Assembly: GCA_026397915.1 (NCBI GenBank)
Contig: JAPLTX010000047.1
Coordinates: 62,001-126,000 of the forward strand
Source of the DNA: Verrucomicrobiota bacterium
Lineage (GTDB): Bacteria; Verrucomicrobiota; Verrucomicrobiia; CAIQCK01
DNA: 64,000 bases
Direction of reading: 5' to 3'
The notes beneath the pieces are model-generated. The model made no database searches, was not told where the DNA came from, and saw only the letters and a list, made by a program, of their open reading frames with translations. This document shows positions 18,509 to 30,000 of this stretch, piece by piece. The position numbers and the translations under genes were made by a program. The number at the start of each line of letters is the position of its first letter. Position 1 is the first letter of the stretch.

Positions 18509-19122
18509 GGTTGGATTTGCTTCCGCAAAGCCTCTGATAGCACCTTAAGTGAGACAAACACCGGTAGCTTCGTCAGTCGCCGCAATGTCGCTGCGTTCCG
18601 CCGTGCCGCTACCACGCCGGCCTTGTCCACGTCGTTCAAAACGATCGCCGTAATCCTGACGCCACGCCGCTGTGCGCTCTCGACTGTCAGCAACGTATGA
18701 TTGATCGTCCCCAAGCCTGCCCGCGCGACGATGATGATCGGCCACCGATGCCGCGCCACCCAATCCGCCACCGTCACCCGCGTTGTCAGCGGCACCAGCC
18801 AACCGCCTATGCCTTCAACCAGCAGCAAATCGAACCGTTTTGTTGGCAGGTTCGTCCGCAATGGCACTCGCTTGCGCTCCAAACCCGCCGCAACCATTGG
18901 CGCCAGCGGCCGGCGGAAGAACACGGGATTGATTTCCGCCTGCGTCAGTTCGCCATCCATCGCCGCTCGCAACACACGCGCGTCGTCGCGGCTGCCGGTG
19001 GCGATCGGCTTCACCGCACCCGCGTGGACGCCTGCCGCTCGCAACATCCGCACGAGCGCCGCCGTGACGAACGTCTTGCCGACGCCGGTGTCGGTGCCGG
19101 TGATGAATACAGTCGGATTCAT
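18505..19122 (-). CDS. bioD: Dethiobiotin synthetase
   Basis: Closes the ureido ring of dethiobiotin from diaminopelargonate, CO2 and ATP. The 205-residue protein has the P-loop TGTDTGVGKT at about 7-16, the second-motif lysine in KPIATG, and the LLVEGIGG motif near 110. The ATG at 19122 overlaps the bioA stop codon (ATGA), and its own stop overlaps the next small gene in the same way. The open frame upstream only reads antisense to nothing useful inside bioA. Confidence 0.95.
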   Translation of the reverse strand: MNPTVFITGTDTGVGKTFVTAALVRMLRAAGVHAGAVKPIATGSRDDARVLRAAMDGELTQAEINPVFFRRPLAPMVAAGLERKRVPLRTNLPTKRFDLLLVEGIGGWLVPLTTRVTVADWVARHRWPIIIVARAGLGTINHTLLTVESAQRRGVRITAIVLNDVDKAGVVAARRNAATLRRLTKLPVFVSLKVLSEALRKQIQP

Positions 19123-20381
19123 GATAATGCCGCTGCAATCGCCCGCCGCAGCACGTCGCAAATCTGGCGCAATTCTTCTTTCGTCACGCACAGCGGCGGC
19201 ATGATGACGATGGTATTGCCGATGGGCCGCGTCAGCACGCCCAACTCGCGCGCACGCTGGCAAATTCGAATGCCCGCCTTCGCCTCCCACGGATATGGCC
19301 CGACCTCAACCGCGCCGATGAAACCGCACTGGCGCGCATCTACCACCAGCTTCAACGCGCGGAACTTCTCCAATTCTTCTGTCAGCAATCCAATCTTTGG
19401 CTGCAACTTCTCCAGCGTTCGCTCCTGCTCGAAGATTTCCAAACTCGCCAATGCCGCCGCGCAACCGAGCGCGTTGCCGGTAAAACTATGGCCGTGGAAA
19501 AACGTCTTGCGCTCCGCGTAATCGCCAAGAAATGCGTCGAACACCCGATCCGTCGTCAGCGTCGCCGCCAACGGCAGATAACCACCACTGAGTCCCTTCG
19601 CCAGACAGAGGAAGTCCGGTGTCACGTTCTCCTGCTCGCACGCAAACATCGTCCCTGTTCGTCCAAAACCCGTCATCACCTCGTCGGCGATCAACAACGC
19701 GCCATGTTCGTCGCAGAGCCGCCGCGTCTCCGCAAGCAACCCGCGCGGCCAGACCCGCATGCCTGCCGCGCCTTGAATGAGCGGCTCAATGGCCACGGCT
19801 GCGACTTCAGAGCCATGCTTCTCCAACACCGACTTCAGCCCTGCCGCATCCGCGACGTGTTCCACCTCAAACAGCAGCGGCTTGTAAGTCGCGTGAAACA
19901 AATCAATCCCGCCGAGGCTTACCGCGCCAACCGTGTCGCCGTGGTAGGCATCCGCGAACGCCACGAACCGCCGCCGTTCCGGCTGACCACGATGCACCCA
20001 GTAGTGCAACGCCATTTTGAGCGCCACCTCCACCGCTGTGGAGCCGTCGTCGCTGTAGAAGACGCGGCTTAGTCCGCGCGGCGCGGCCCTCACGAGTTTC
20101 TCCGCCAATTCGATGGCCGGCACATTCGATAAGCCAAGGAACGAACTATGCGCCACCTTCTCCAGTTGCGCGCGGATGGCGGCGTTGATGTGCGGATGGT
20201 TGTGGCCGTGGATGTTCGTCCAAATCGAGGCGTTGGCGTCGAGATACTCGCGGTCATTCGTGTCGCGCAGCCGTGCGCCCTGTGCGCTCTCGATGATGAC
20301 CGGCTCCTCCGCCATCCAGTCGCGCATCTGCGTGAACGGATGCCAGAGATAACGGCGGTCTTTGTCAGTCAGCGAATCCAT
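19119..20381 (-). CDS. bioA: Adenosylmethionine-8-amino-7-oxononanoate aminotransferase
   Basis: A PLP class III aminotransferase converting KAPA to DAPA in biotin synthesis. The 420-residue chain begins DRRYLWHPFTQM, a BioA hallmark. It has YSDDGSTAVEVALKMA, the aspartate motif LIADEVMTGFGRTG and the Schiff-base lysine in FLCLAKGLSGGYLPLAAT. The start is the ATG at 20381; the frame upstream is only an AGCGTGGAG-type repeat. A 56-bp gap to bioF is the only gap in this part of the operon. Confidence 0.96.
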   Translation of the reverse strand: MDSLTDKDRRYLWHPFTQMRDWMAEEPVIIESAQGARLRDTNDREYLDANASIWTNIHGHNHPHINAAIRAQLEKVAHSSFLGLSNVPAIELAEKLVRAAPRGLSRVFYSDDGSTAVEVALKMALHYWVHRGQPERRRFVAFADAYHGDTVGAVSLGGIDLFHATYKPLLFEVEHVADAAGLKSVLEKHGSEVAAVAIEPLIQGAAGMRVWPRGLLAETRRLCDEHGALLIADEVMTGFGRTGTMFACEQENVTPDFLCLAKGLSGGYLPLAATLTTDRVFDAFLGDYAERKTFFHGHSFTGNALGCAAALASLEIFEQERTLEKLQPKIGLLTEELEKFRALKLVVDARQCGFIGAVEVGPYPWEAKAGIRICQRARELGVLTRPIGNTIVIMPPLCVTKEELRQICDVLRRAIAAALS

Positions 20382-20437
20382 GCGGCCTGGAGCGTAGTGC
20401 GTGGAGCGTGGAGCGTAAAGCGTGATGAGTGACTGAA

Positions 20438-21607
20438 CTATCGGCAGAGTGGCGACAGTGCAACGAGCAAGTTCTGAATCTGTTCGGCCGTGTGCGACGC
20501 CGTCACCGTCAGGCGCAGGCGCGCCGCGCCGCGCGGCACCGTCGGGTAGCGGATGGCAGGAACGAAAAAGCCGCGCTCGAAAAGCTGTCGCGAGCATGCC
20601 GCGGCACACATCTCGCTTCCGAGAACAAGGGGCATGATCGCGCCGCGCGGAATGTCCTTGAAGCCAAGCTTCAGCAAGCCGTCTCGAAGTTCGTCAGCCC
20701 GCTTCCCCAGTTCGCTACACCGCACTTCGCCGGACTGACTCATTACAAACTTCACCGCTGCATCGGCCGCCGCGACCATCGCCGGTGGTAACGCTGTCGA
20801 ATAGATCAGGCTGCGTGCGTGATTCACCAGCAAGTCCACCAACGCGCGCGAGCCGCACACGAAACCACCAACACAACCCAGCGCCTTGCTCATCGTGCCG
20901 AGCGTCACGTCCGCGTGGTCTTCGACGCGGAGCGCCTCGGCCACGCCGCGACGGCGTTTCCCGTAGAGTCCGGTGGCGTGTGCTTCGTCAATCATCAGCC
21001 ACGCGCCGTAACGATCTTTCAATTCGACGATCTCCCGCAGTCGTGCGATGTCGCCGTCCATGGAAAAAACCGTCTCGGTGACGACGAGCGCACGGCCAAC
21101 GCGTTTTGACTGAAGGAGCTTCTCCAGTTTGTTCAGGTCGCCGTGTGGATAGATGCGAATCGTCGCGCCGCTCTGCCGGGCGCCGTCAATGATGCTGGCG
21201 TGGTCAAGCTTGTCGAGGATGACGGTGTCGCCTTTGCCGACGAGCGCGCAGATCGTGCCGACGTTGGCGGCGTAGCCGGAAGGGAAGACGATGGCGGCCT
21301 CTTTCCCTTTGAAGCCTGCCAGCCGCGCTTCGAGTTCGGCGTAGGGCGCGAGATTGCCGCAAACCAGTCGCGATGCGCCTGCGCCGACGCCGTAGCGCTC
21401 GATGCCGCGCGCCGCGGCGTTGCACAATAACGGGTCGTTGGCGAGGCCGAGGTAGTCGTTTGAGGAAAAGTTCACGACCTCGCGGCCGTCCACCACGATG
21501 CGCGAACCCTGAGGACCAGTGACCGTCCGCAGTTGTCGCAAAAGCCCCGCCGCGCGCAAATCCTCAAGCGCGGCTGTGGCGAACTCGTCGAGTTGCATCT
21601 CCGTCAC
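20438..21607 (-). CDS. bioF: 8-amino-7-oxononanoate synthase
   Basis: A PLP alpha-oxoamine synthase joining a pimeloyl thioester to alanine in the first committed step of biotin ring assembly. The 389 residues include NFSSNDYLGLANDP, IDEAHATG and the PLP lysine in TMSKALGCVGG. Length is typical. A GTG start overlaps the stop codon of the upstream STN protein (GTGA); an in-frame ATG lies three codons in and could also be used. Confidence 0.95.
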   Translation of the reverse strand: MTEMQLDEFATAALEDLRAAGLLRQLRTVTGPQGSRIVVDGREVVNFSSNDYLGLANDPLLCNAAARGIERYGVGAGASRLVCGNLAPYAELEARLAGFKGKEAAIVFPSGYAANVGTICALVGKGDTVILDKLDHASIIDGARQSGATIRIYPHGDLNKLEKLLQSKRVGRALVVTETVFSMDGDIARLREIVELKDRYGAWLMIDEAHATGLYGKRRRGVAEALRVEDHADVTLGTMSKALGCVGGFVCGSRALVDLLVNHARSLIYSTALPPAMVAAADAAVKFVMSQSGEVRCSELGKRADELRDGLLKLGFKDIPRGAIMPLVLGSEMCAAACSRQLFERGFFVPAIRYPTVPRGAARLRLTVTASHTAEQIQNLLVALSPLCR

Positions 21608-22257
21608 GGTGTCGCCGGCCCGACCGGCGCGGTCGGCGGCGCTTGCTGTTTGTAGATGATCACGGCGTGCGGCTCGATCTTATAGGCCAGCCCGGTGGTG
21701 GCGGTCACGTAGCGCAATACGTCGAGCATTGGCACCTGATGCAGGCTCAGCGTCACCGTTGGGATCGCTGTTCCCGGTGGCGCATGAAACACGAAACTGA
21801 CCGGCTTTTTGTCTGCCGACAGGTCGCCGCTCATTTTGTGCAAGAAGGCCAGCACATCCGACAACGTCGCCTCGCGGAACTCGATCTTCGGCACGATCAT
21901 CTTCTGCAAGGGAACTTCCAACGCAAGCCGCGCGCTTTGAATCAGCCGCAAATACCCGATTGCGTGTTCATCGTTCGGCGACCGCTGCAACAAATCCATC
22001 GCCGCCGCCTCCGCCTCGTCATAGCGCCGCTGGCGCATCAGTCCGTCAATCCGCATACGGAGCGTCTTGATCAGCGCCGGACTGGCCTGCTGCGGTTGCT
22101 GAAGCACGCTGATGTTGGCGTTGATGTTCTGGCTGTCGCCGACCGGGCGCGAGACAAACCCGCGCGGGGTTGGTGGTGAAACAACCTGCGCTGAAGCTGC
22201 CGCGACAAACACCCCGGTCGTCACCACAAACACATGGAACAATCTCTTACAGCTCAT
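21604..22257 (-). CDS. Secreted STN/secretin N-domain-like protein
   Basis: About 217 residues with an N-terminal hydrophobic signal (LFHVFVVTTGVFVAAASAQ). A TPR-like helical segment follows (RRYDEAEAAAMDLLQRSPND). The C-terminal domain, IEFREATLSDVLAFLHKMSG through MLDVLRYVTATTGLAYKIE, has the pattern of STN or secretin N0 domains. Similar proteins are frequent in Verrucomicrobiota type II secretion or pilus contexts, but no secretin neighbour is present. I placed the start at the ATG at 22257 (MSCKRLF), which overlaps the previous gene by 11 bp; a start seven codons upstream is possible. Confidence 0.7.
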   Translation of the reverse strand: MSCKRLFHVFVVTTGVFVAAASAQVVSPPTPRGFVSRPVGDSQNINANISVLQQPQQASPALIKTLRMRIDGLMRQRRYDEAEAAAMDLLQRSPNDEHAIGYLRLIQSARLALEVPLQKMIVPKIEFREATLSDVLAFLHKMSGDLSADKKPVSFVFHAPPGTAIPTVTLSLHQVPMLDVLRYVTATTGLAYKIEPHAVIIYKQQAPPTAPVGPATP

Positions 22258-23415
22258 TGTGCGCCACCTTTCCATCAACCATCACCCAACTCACTGTCTC
22301 GCTGCCGGCGATCACCGCTTCAGCCGCCTCGCGCGCCGCGCCGGCCACCGGCACCGCAATCATGTCGGCCCGGCTGCCAGCGGTGAGTATGCCAGTCAAA
22401 CCGGGCTGATTCAACGCTTTTGCCGCGGTCATCGTTGCCATCGCCAGTGCCTCAGCCGGCCGCACCGAGGAAAACGCCGCCAGAAACTCGCGCATCTCCG
22501 CCCGCATGTCCAACGTCGTTCCGCTCGCGGCGCTGTCCGATCCCAGACACACCGGCACGCCCGCCGCGCGCAGCCGGTCAAACGGAAACGGTGGATGGCT
22601 GTAGAACCGATGGCTGCTTGGACAATGCACGACCGCCGCGCGCGCCCGCGCCAGCCGTGCCGCGTCATCGTCGCTCAGGCAGTTCGCGTGGATCGCCAAC
22701 ATGCCCTCCAACACACCGCAGCCGTCCAGCCACGCCACGCTGCTGCCGCGCCCGCAGTCTTCGGGCGACCGCCCCAAAACCGCGAGCAACTCGTAAAGCG
22801 GCCCCTCCGCCCGCTCGAACATCGCGGCTTCCTCATTCGATTCGGCGATGTGCGTCGTGAAAATCTTTCCCCGCTGCCGGCAGAAGCTGTGAACGTTCCG
22901 ATAAAGCTCCTCCGAGGCGGTGAACGGCGCATGCGGCGAAAGCCCCGCGCACCGGTCCCAGAACTTCTCAGCGGCGGCCTTTCCGGCCACGTCAATCAGT
23001 TCCAGGCACGACAACACGCGCACCGGCGCATTCGCGACCATGTCTAGGTTCGATGGTGACGCGGCGATGTCGCACACCGTCGTCGTGCCGGACTGCACCA
23101 ACGCCGCCAGCCCCGCCTTCGCCGACGCTGCGTAATCCGATGTCCACCACTTGCGTTTCATCACTACCATGTCCGCGATCCAGTCGGCGAAGCTGCCTTT
23201 GAACGGCAGTTTCCCGGCCATGTTCGTGTAGTCGAGGTGACAGTGCGCGTTGACGAAGCCCGGCAGCAGCACGCGCTCGCCGAGGTCGGTCATCGGTTCG
23301 TTGAAGTCGGCTCGCCGCCCGACGGCGGCGATGCGGTCGCCCTCGACCCCGACGACGCCGTCCTCGATGAGAGGCGACGCGATGGGCAGGACGTATTTGG
23401 CGCGATAGAGGAACA

Positions 23416-23416
<1 letters not shown>
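22247..23416 (-). CDS. Amidohydrolase of the TRZ/ATZ-SAH deaminase type
   Basis: A 389-residue metal-dependent hydrolase. Metal ligands are visible in HCHLDYT (near 64), THIAESNEE (near 190), HANC (near 235) and the catalytic Asp in SDSAASG (near 283). The fold boundaries match the cytosine deaminase/chlorohydrolase subgroup. Candidate substrates include S-adenosylhomocysteine, 5'-methylthioadenosine, guanine or aminodeoxyfutalosine; the sequence alone does not decide. Its ATG shares one base with the xylB stop codon (TGATG). A role linked to its biotin neighbours is not evident. Confidence 0.8.
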
Positions 23417-24942
<1,526 letters not shown>

Positions 24943-24975
24943 TGCTGGTTCCTCCGCGTGTTGTTCAGGGCGCGC

Positions 24976-25004
24976 ACTGTAGGTGAGGGCTGCGCACTAT
25001 TCAA
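24976..25004 (-). promoter_or_regulatory. Sigma70-type promoter for the xylB-bio operon
   Basis: On the minus strand, TTGAAT (25004-24999) and TACAGT (24981-24976) have a 17-bp spacer. The start of transcription is predicted about 27 nt before xylB, and GGAGGAAC lies just ahead of the ATG. Confidence 0.6.
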
Positions 25005-25091
25005 GCCAGACCGCAGCGCGGAAAGGCAACGAAAGGGCGGGGGTGTGTCCCACTCGCGCGCCTTTCATTTGGCAGCGGCAGTCGAGTGCTC

Positions 25092-26837
25092 TCAGGCGCC
25101 TCTGGCCGGCAAAGCGAAGCAAAACGTCGCGCCCTTGTTGACTTCACCTTCCGCCCAGACGCGGCCGCCGTGGCGTTGAACGATGCGCTGCACCAGAGAC
25201 AGCCCAATACCCGTGCCTTCAAAATCGGCTTCAGCGTGCAATCGCTGAAAAACACCGAAGAGCTTCTGGACATACTTCATGTCGAAGCCCGCGCCGTTGT
25301 CTTTCACGCAGTAGAGAAGCTGCCCGTCTTCCGCGTGGCCGGTGATTTCGATTTCGGCCACCGGCTTGGTGCGGGTGTATTTGATGGCGTTGGAAATCAG
25401 GTTGCTCCAGACGTGAGAAAGCAAGGCCGCGTCGCCGTGCACCGGCGGCAGCGGTTGCAGCTTGAACTGGATGTTGCGGCCCGGTGCCTGTGCCGCGCAT
25501 TGGGCAAACAAGCCTTGCGCCAGCGCCGTCATGTCAATCTCCGCCACTTGCATGGACTGTCGTCCGAGCTTCGAGAACGCCAGCAGGTCGTTAATCATCC
25601 GGCCCATCCGGCCGGCTTCGCTGCAAATGGTTCCCAACAGGCGGCGGCCTTCGTCGTCGAGCCGCGGCGCGTAATCCTCCGTCAGGATGGTTGCGAAGCC
25701 GGTCATGCTCCGCAGCGGCGCGCGCAAATCGTGCGACACCGAGTGGGAGAACGCGTCCAGTTCTTTGTTGGCGACTTCGAGCTGGGCCGTGCGATCATGC
25801 ACGCGCTGTTCCAGTTCAGCGTTCAAGCGCCGCACTTCATCTTCGGCTCTTCTGCGCTCCTCCACCTCGCGCCGCAGCGCCTCGCTCGTCTGCTCCGACA
25901 CGTCGCGCGCAGCGACAGCGTCTTCCATCATATTCAGCGCAGCACAGCGGGACTGTTCAACCGCCTTCTCCGCCCGTTTGCGCTCGATGATCTCGGTCTG
26001 CAAGGACTGGTTGGACTGGACCAGTTCCGCGGTGCGTTCCCGAACGCGGTCCTCCAGATCCAGTGCGTGCTGGGCGATGTGCTCGTAGAGCACGGTGACT
26101 GTTTCGTAAGCGGCCACGAGCACGATGGAGCAGGCGAGCAACCGGAAGCCATGCCAGACCCACCAGTCGGCGGCCCAGACGTGCGAAAAACCGAAGGCCA
26201 GGCCCGACACGCTAAAGATCAACGTCTGGCTGGCAAACACCAGATCCTCGCGCCGCGGCTCGCGCAGGTAGCGCCGGATGAAGAACAACGCCGCCGCCAG
26301 AAAGCCCAGCCCGCCCAGCACATTGGCCGCTATGACGGGGGAGCTGAATTGCCCGTGCAACCAACTTGAGGGCAACCGTTCGGGCCACTTATAGATTGCG
26401 AGCGATCCTGCCAAGGCGAGCACTCCCACGGCGAGGATGAAACGCCGCTTTCGGCGGGCCGCGGCCGCCGGCACCGGCAGCCAGACCAGCGCGAAGATCA
26501 TCCCCCCGACGAACGTTGACGCATGACGCGTCCATCCAAACGCCTCATTGAAAGGAATCTGACTGTGCATGCCGTCCATGGTTCCCATGGCCACGAGCGC
26601 CGCCACCACCCACAGCAGATGCGGAGATGTTTCCTCATGCCGCAGGCGCAGCAACAGCAGGATCGCCACACCCAGCGTAATGCAACAGCCCGCCAGTTCG
26701 ATACATTCGTGCAGCCGCTCCTGCACATGCTCCGCTTCTCCGAAGATGGCGTGAGCAGCTAAGCTGACCAACAGCGGCAACACACCGGCCAGCAGCACCA
26801 GGGCAAGGACCTTGGTTTGGGCGGGAGATTCTTTCAC
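25092..26837 (-). CDS. Membrane-bound sensor histidine kinase
   Basis: A 581-residue kinase. The N-terminal 230 residues contain about seven hydrophobic helices resembling a MASE-type integral-membrane sensor. A long coiled coil follows (about 235-350, rich in RERTAEL and ERRRAEDE). HisKA carries the phosphoacceptor in FSHSVSHDLRAPLRS, then HATPase shows N-box WSNLISNAIKYT and G-boxes VKDNGAGFD and GTGIGLSLV. It lacks a receiver domain. The start is GTG. The last 235 residues are about 75-80% identical to the neighbouring kinase downstream. No dedicated response regulator is adjacent. The ligand is unknown. Confidence 0.88.
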   Translation of the reverse strand: MKESPAQTKVLALVLLAGVLPLLVSLAAHAIFGEAEHVQERLHECIELAGCCITLGVAILLLLRLRHEETSPHLLWVVAALVAMGTMDGMHSQIPFNEAFGWTRHASTFVGGMIFALVWLPVPAAAARRKRRFILAVGVLALAGSLAIYKWPERLPSSWLHGQFSSPVIAANVLGGLGFLAAALFFIRRYLREPRREDLVFASQTLIFSVSGLAFGFSHVWAADWWVWHGFRLLACSIVLVAAYETVTVLYEHIAQHALDLEDRVRERTAELVQSNQSLQTEIIERKRAEKAVEQSRCAALNMMEDAVAARDVSEQTSEALRREVEERRRAEDEVRRLNAELEQRVHDRTAQLEVANKELDAFSHSVSHDLRAPLRSMTGFATILTEDYAPRLDDEGRRLLGTICSEAGRMGRMINDLLAFSKLGRQSMQVAEIDMTALAQGLFAQCAAQAPGRNIQFKLQPLPPVHGDAALLSHVWSNLISNAIKYTRTKPVAEIEITGHAEDGQLLYCVKDNGAGFDMKYVQKLFGVFQRLHAEADFEGTGIGLSLVQRIVQRHGGRVWAEGEVNKGATFCFALPARGA

Positions 26838-27046
26838 ATGACGCTCACATGGCTGACGGCTTGAGATGTTGATTCCCGGTGATTCCAGTCTGGCTTGGCG
26901 TTAAGCCGAGCGTTCAGCCTGCCAGTAGGAGCGCAAACCAAGCGCCCTCTTTCGATGTTTCGCTGGTTTTCACGGCTAGGCCCAACACAACAGGACATCC
27001 TCGCGTTTAGCTTCGCCCTACGGGTCAGTAATTGCAAATTTTGATT

Positions 27047-30000
27047 TCAACCACCTCTGGCCGGCAACGTGAAGTAGAACGTCGCGCCCTTGTTGACTTC
27101 GCCTTCCGCCCAGACGCGGCCGCCGTGGCGTTGGACGATGTGCTGCACCAGCGCCAGCCCGACGCCAATGCCTTCAAAATCGGCGTCAGCGTGCAGCCGC
27201 TGGAAGACGTTGAAGAGCTTTGTGGCATACTTCACGTTGAAACCAACGCCGTTGTCTTTCACGCAGTAAACAACCTCGCCGTCATCGGCGCGGCCGGTGA
27301 TTTCGATTTTTGCCAGCGGCTTGTTGCGTGTGTATTTGATGGCGTTGGAAATGAGGTTGCTCCACACGTGTGAGAGCAAGGCCGTGTCGCCCCGCACTGA
27401 CGGTAGCGGTTGCAGTTTGAACTGGAGCTTGCGGTCCGATGCCTGCGCCGCGCATTGGTCGAACACGCTTTGAGCCAATGCCGTCATGTCAATCTCCGCC
27501 GATTGCATAGATTGTCGTCCGAGCTTCGAGAACGCCAGCAGTTCGTCAATCATCTGGTTCATCCGCCTGGCTTCGCCGCAGATGGTGCCCAGCAGGCGAC
27601 GGCCTTCCTCGTCGAGCCGCGGCGCGTAATCTCCCGTCAGCACGCCTGCGAAGCCGATAATGCTCCGCAACGGCGCGCGCAGATCGTGTGAGACGGAGTA
27701 GGTGAATGTCTCCAGTTCCTTGTTGGCCGTTTGAAGCTCGGCGGTGCGCGAGGCCACCCGCTGCTCCAGTTCGGCGTTGAGCTTGCCGATTTCCTCCTCC
27801 GCTCGTTTGCGTTCGGTGATGTCGCGGACGGTAGCTTGGAGGATCACCTTTCCATCCTGCTCTATTCGAGTCAGGAGCACGTCGGCGAGAAACTCCCCGC
27901 CACCGATCCGCCGATGCGTCCACTCGAAGAAGTGGGAACCTTCGCGCATGGCTATCTCAACAATCTCCTTGGCTTTCTCGGCAGACGCGCGCCCGTCCGG
28001 CTGCCGTTCGGGAGAGAGTTCCCACGGCCTGTAAGAAACCAACGCCTCCTCGTTCTCCGCCCCGAACATCTTCACGGCGGACGGGTTTCCGGAGGTGAAT
28101 ATCCAATGAGGAGGCTCAAGGGTAATGAGGGCGTCACGCGAACTCTCAAACAGGAGCCGGTGCTTCTCATCGCTCGTGCGCAGCGCCGCTTCCGCCTCGG
28201 CTTGGTGGATGACTTGAGCGAGGGTGTTGCTCAGTCCGTCCAGCAGGGCATCTTCCGCAGGCACGATGGGGTGCTTGGCAAAGAGGGCGAGAACCCCCAG
28301 CGTTTTTACGCCGGGAATTCGGAGCTGATAGCCCGCGAAGGAGACGAGTCCCAGCTCGCGCACCCATTCGTGGTCGTGAACCCGGGGATCGTTCGGCACG
28401 TCGTTGGTCAGGAACTTGTGGTCTTTGCACGACGCGATGCGTCCGATCTTGTAGGCGTCGAACGGGACCCGGCGGTGGCCTTTGCCGTCTATGTGAGTGT
28501 AACGGCCGGAACTCACCATCAAGTGCAGGCATCGGTCGCGGTAACGGCAGATATGCGGCGCGTCCTTCACTTCGGCGTAGAAGCAGCCGTGTTCGCACAA
28601 GTCGCCGGGCCGGATCAGCCAGATGCGGCAGAAATCCGCGCCGAACAGGCGGACAATGCTATCGGTGACAGCCTTGAGTTTGTCCTCCAGCGGGCCGGGC
28701 GCTAGAAGCGACTGATGGAGCTGGTTGACGCCCATCCCCCACCGGAGCAGTTGTTCGCGTTCCTCCTCCGCTTTCTTGCGCGCGGTGATGTCGCGGATGT
28801 TGCACTGGATCACCTTCTGGTGGTTCACCAGATAAACGTTGCTGACAAACTCCACCTCGATCCGCTGCCCGTCGCTGGTTTCCAGCGGCATGTCGTCGTA
28901 GCGGACGTGTTCCTTTTGCTGCAATTCCGCGAAATTGTCCTGGTTGGCGACAATGTTCTTGAAGAACCCCAATTCCCACACCTTCTTGCCGAGAAACATC
29001 TCGTGCGTGTAGCCCAGGATCTCGACCAGGAACGGATTCACATCCACGACCATCCCCGTCTCCGCATCGAGGATCAGAATACCATCTCTGGCCGCTTCGA
29101 AAAGCCGGCGATAGCGGACTTCGGAAGCGCGCAAAGCATCTTCCGCCTGCTTGCGCTCGGTGATGTCGCGCGAAACCGTGTAGAAGATGTCAACTTCTCC
29201 ATGGGCGGTTTTGCGGGCCATCAATGACATCCAGACAGGGATCTCGCGGCCGCTCCGGTGCAGAAACGCGGCCTCGCCCTCCCATAAGCCGTCGCGTATA
29301 GCGGCGGGCAAGGCGGTCTCGGCCAAGTGTTTGTTCATCCAGGCCGGGTGCACATCGCTGATCTTGAGCTTCCCTACGTCCTCGTCTTCCCCAATTCCGC
29401 ACATCTTCCGCCCGTGCTTGTTGATGTATTGAATCTGCGCGGTTTTCGCATCGGCGTAGCCAATAAAATCCGGGCTGGCCTCAACGATGGCAACCAACCG
29501 CTCGCGCAGCACCTCCGCCCGTAAGCGCTCGGTGATGTCGAAGAAGGTCACTACGCTGCCGATGGGCTTTCCGCCGTGCCACATGGGATGAGACCAGTAT
29601 TCAACGGGGAAACAGGTCCCGTCCGCGCGCCAGTAAACTTGATCGCTGGCATGACTGCCGTTGCCCTGCCGTGAAGAGCGATGGATGCCGGAGTCGTTCT
29701 CCGGCAACGCCGTGCCATCCGCGCGGCTGTGGTGGATGAGCGCGTGCATGTTCCTGCCGATTAAATCGCGCGCGTCCGCATAGCCCAGCAGTCGCAGGCA
29801 GGACGCGTTGCAGAAGATGCACTTGCCGTCCATGTCCACGCCGTAGATCGCCTCGGCGGTGGAGTTCATCAGCAACCGGAGCATTTCTTCGTCCTCGCGC
29901 AACGCTTTCTCCGCCTCCCGGCGTTTCCGATGCTCCTGCGCTTCGGTCAACGCCCGCAACACGGCAGGGACCAGACGCTGGAGCCGCTGCTTGAGCACAT

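Noticed and set aside
26838..27046. Gene or RNA between the two kinases
   Set aside because: Short frames only, no promoter or structured RNA recognised.
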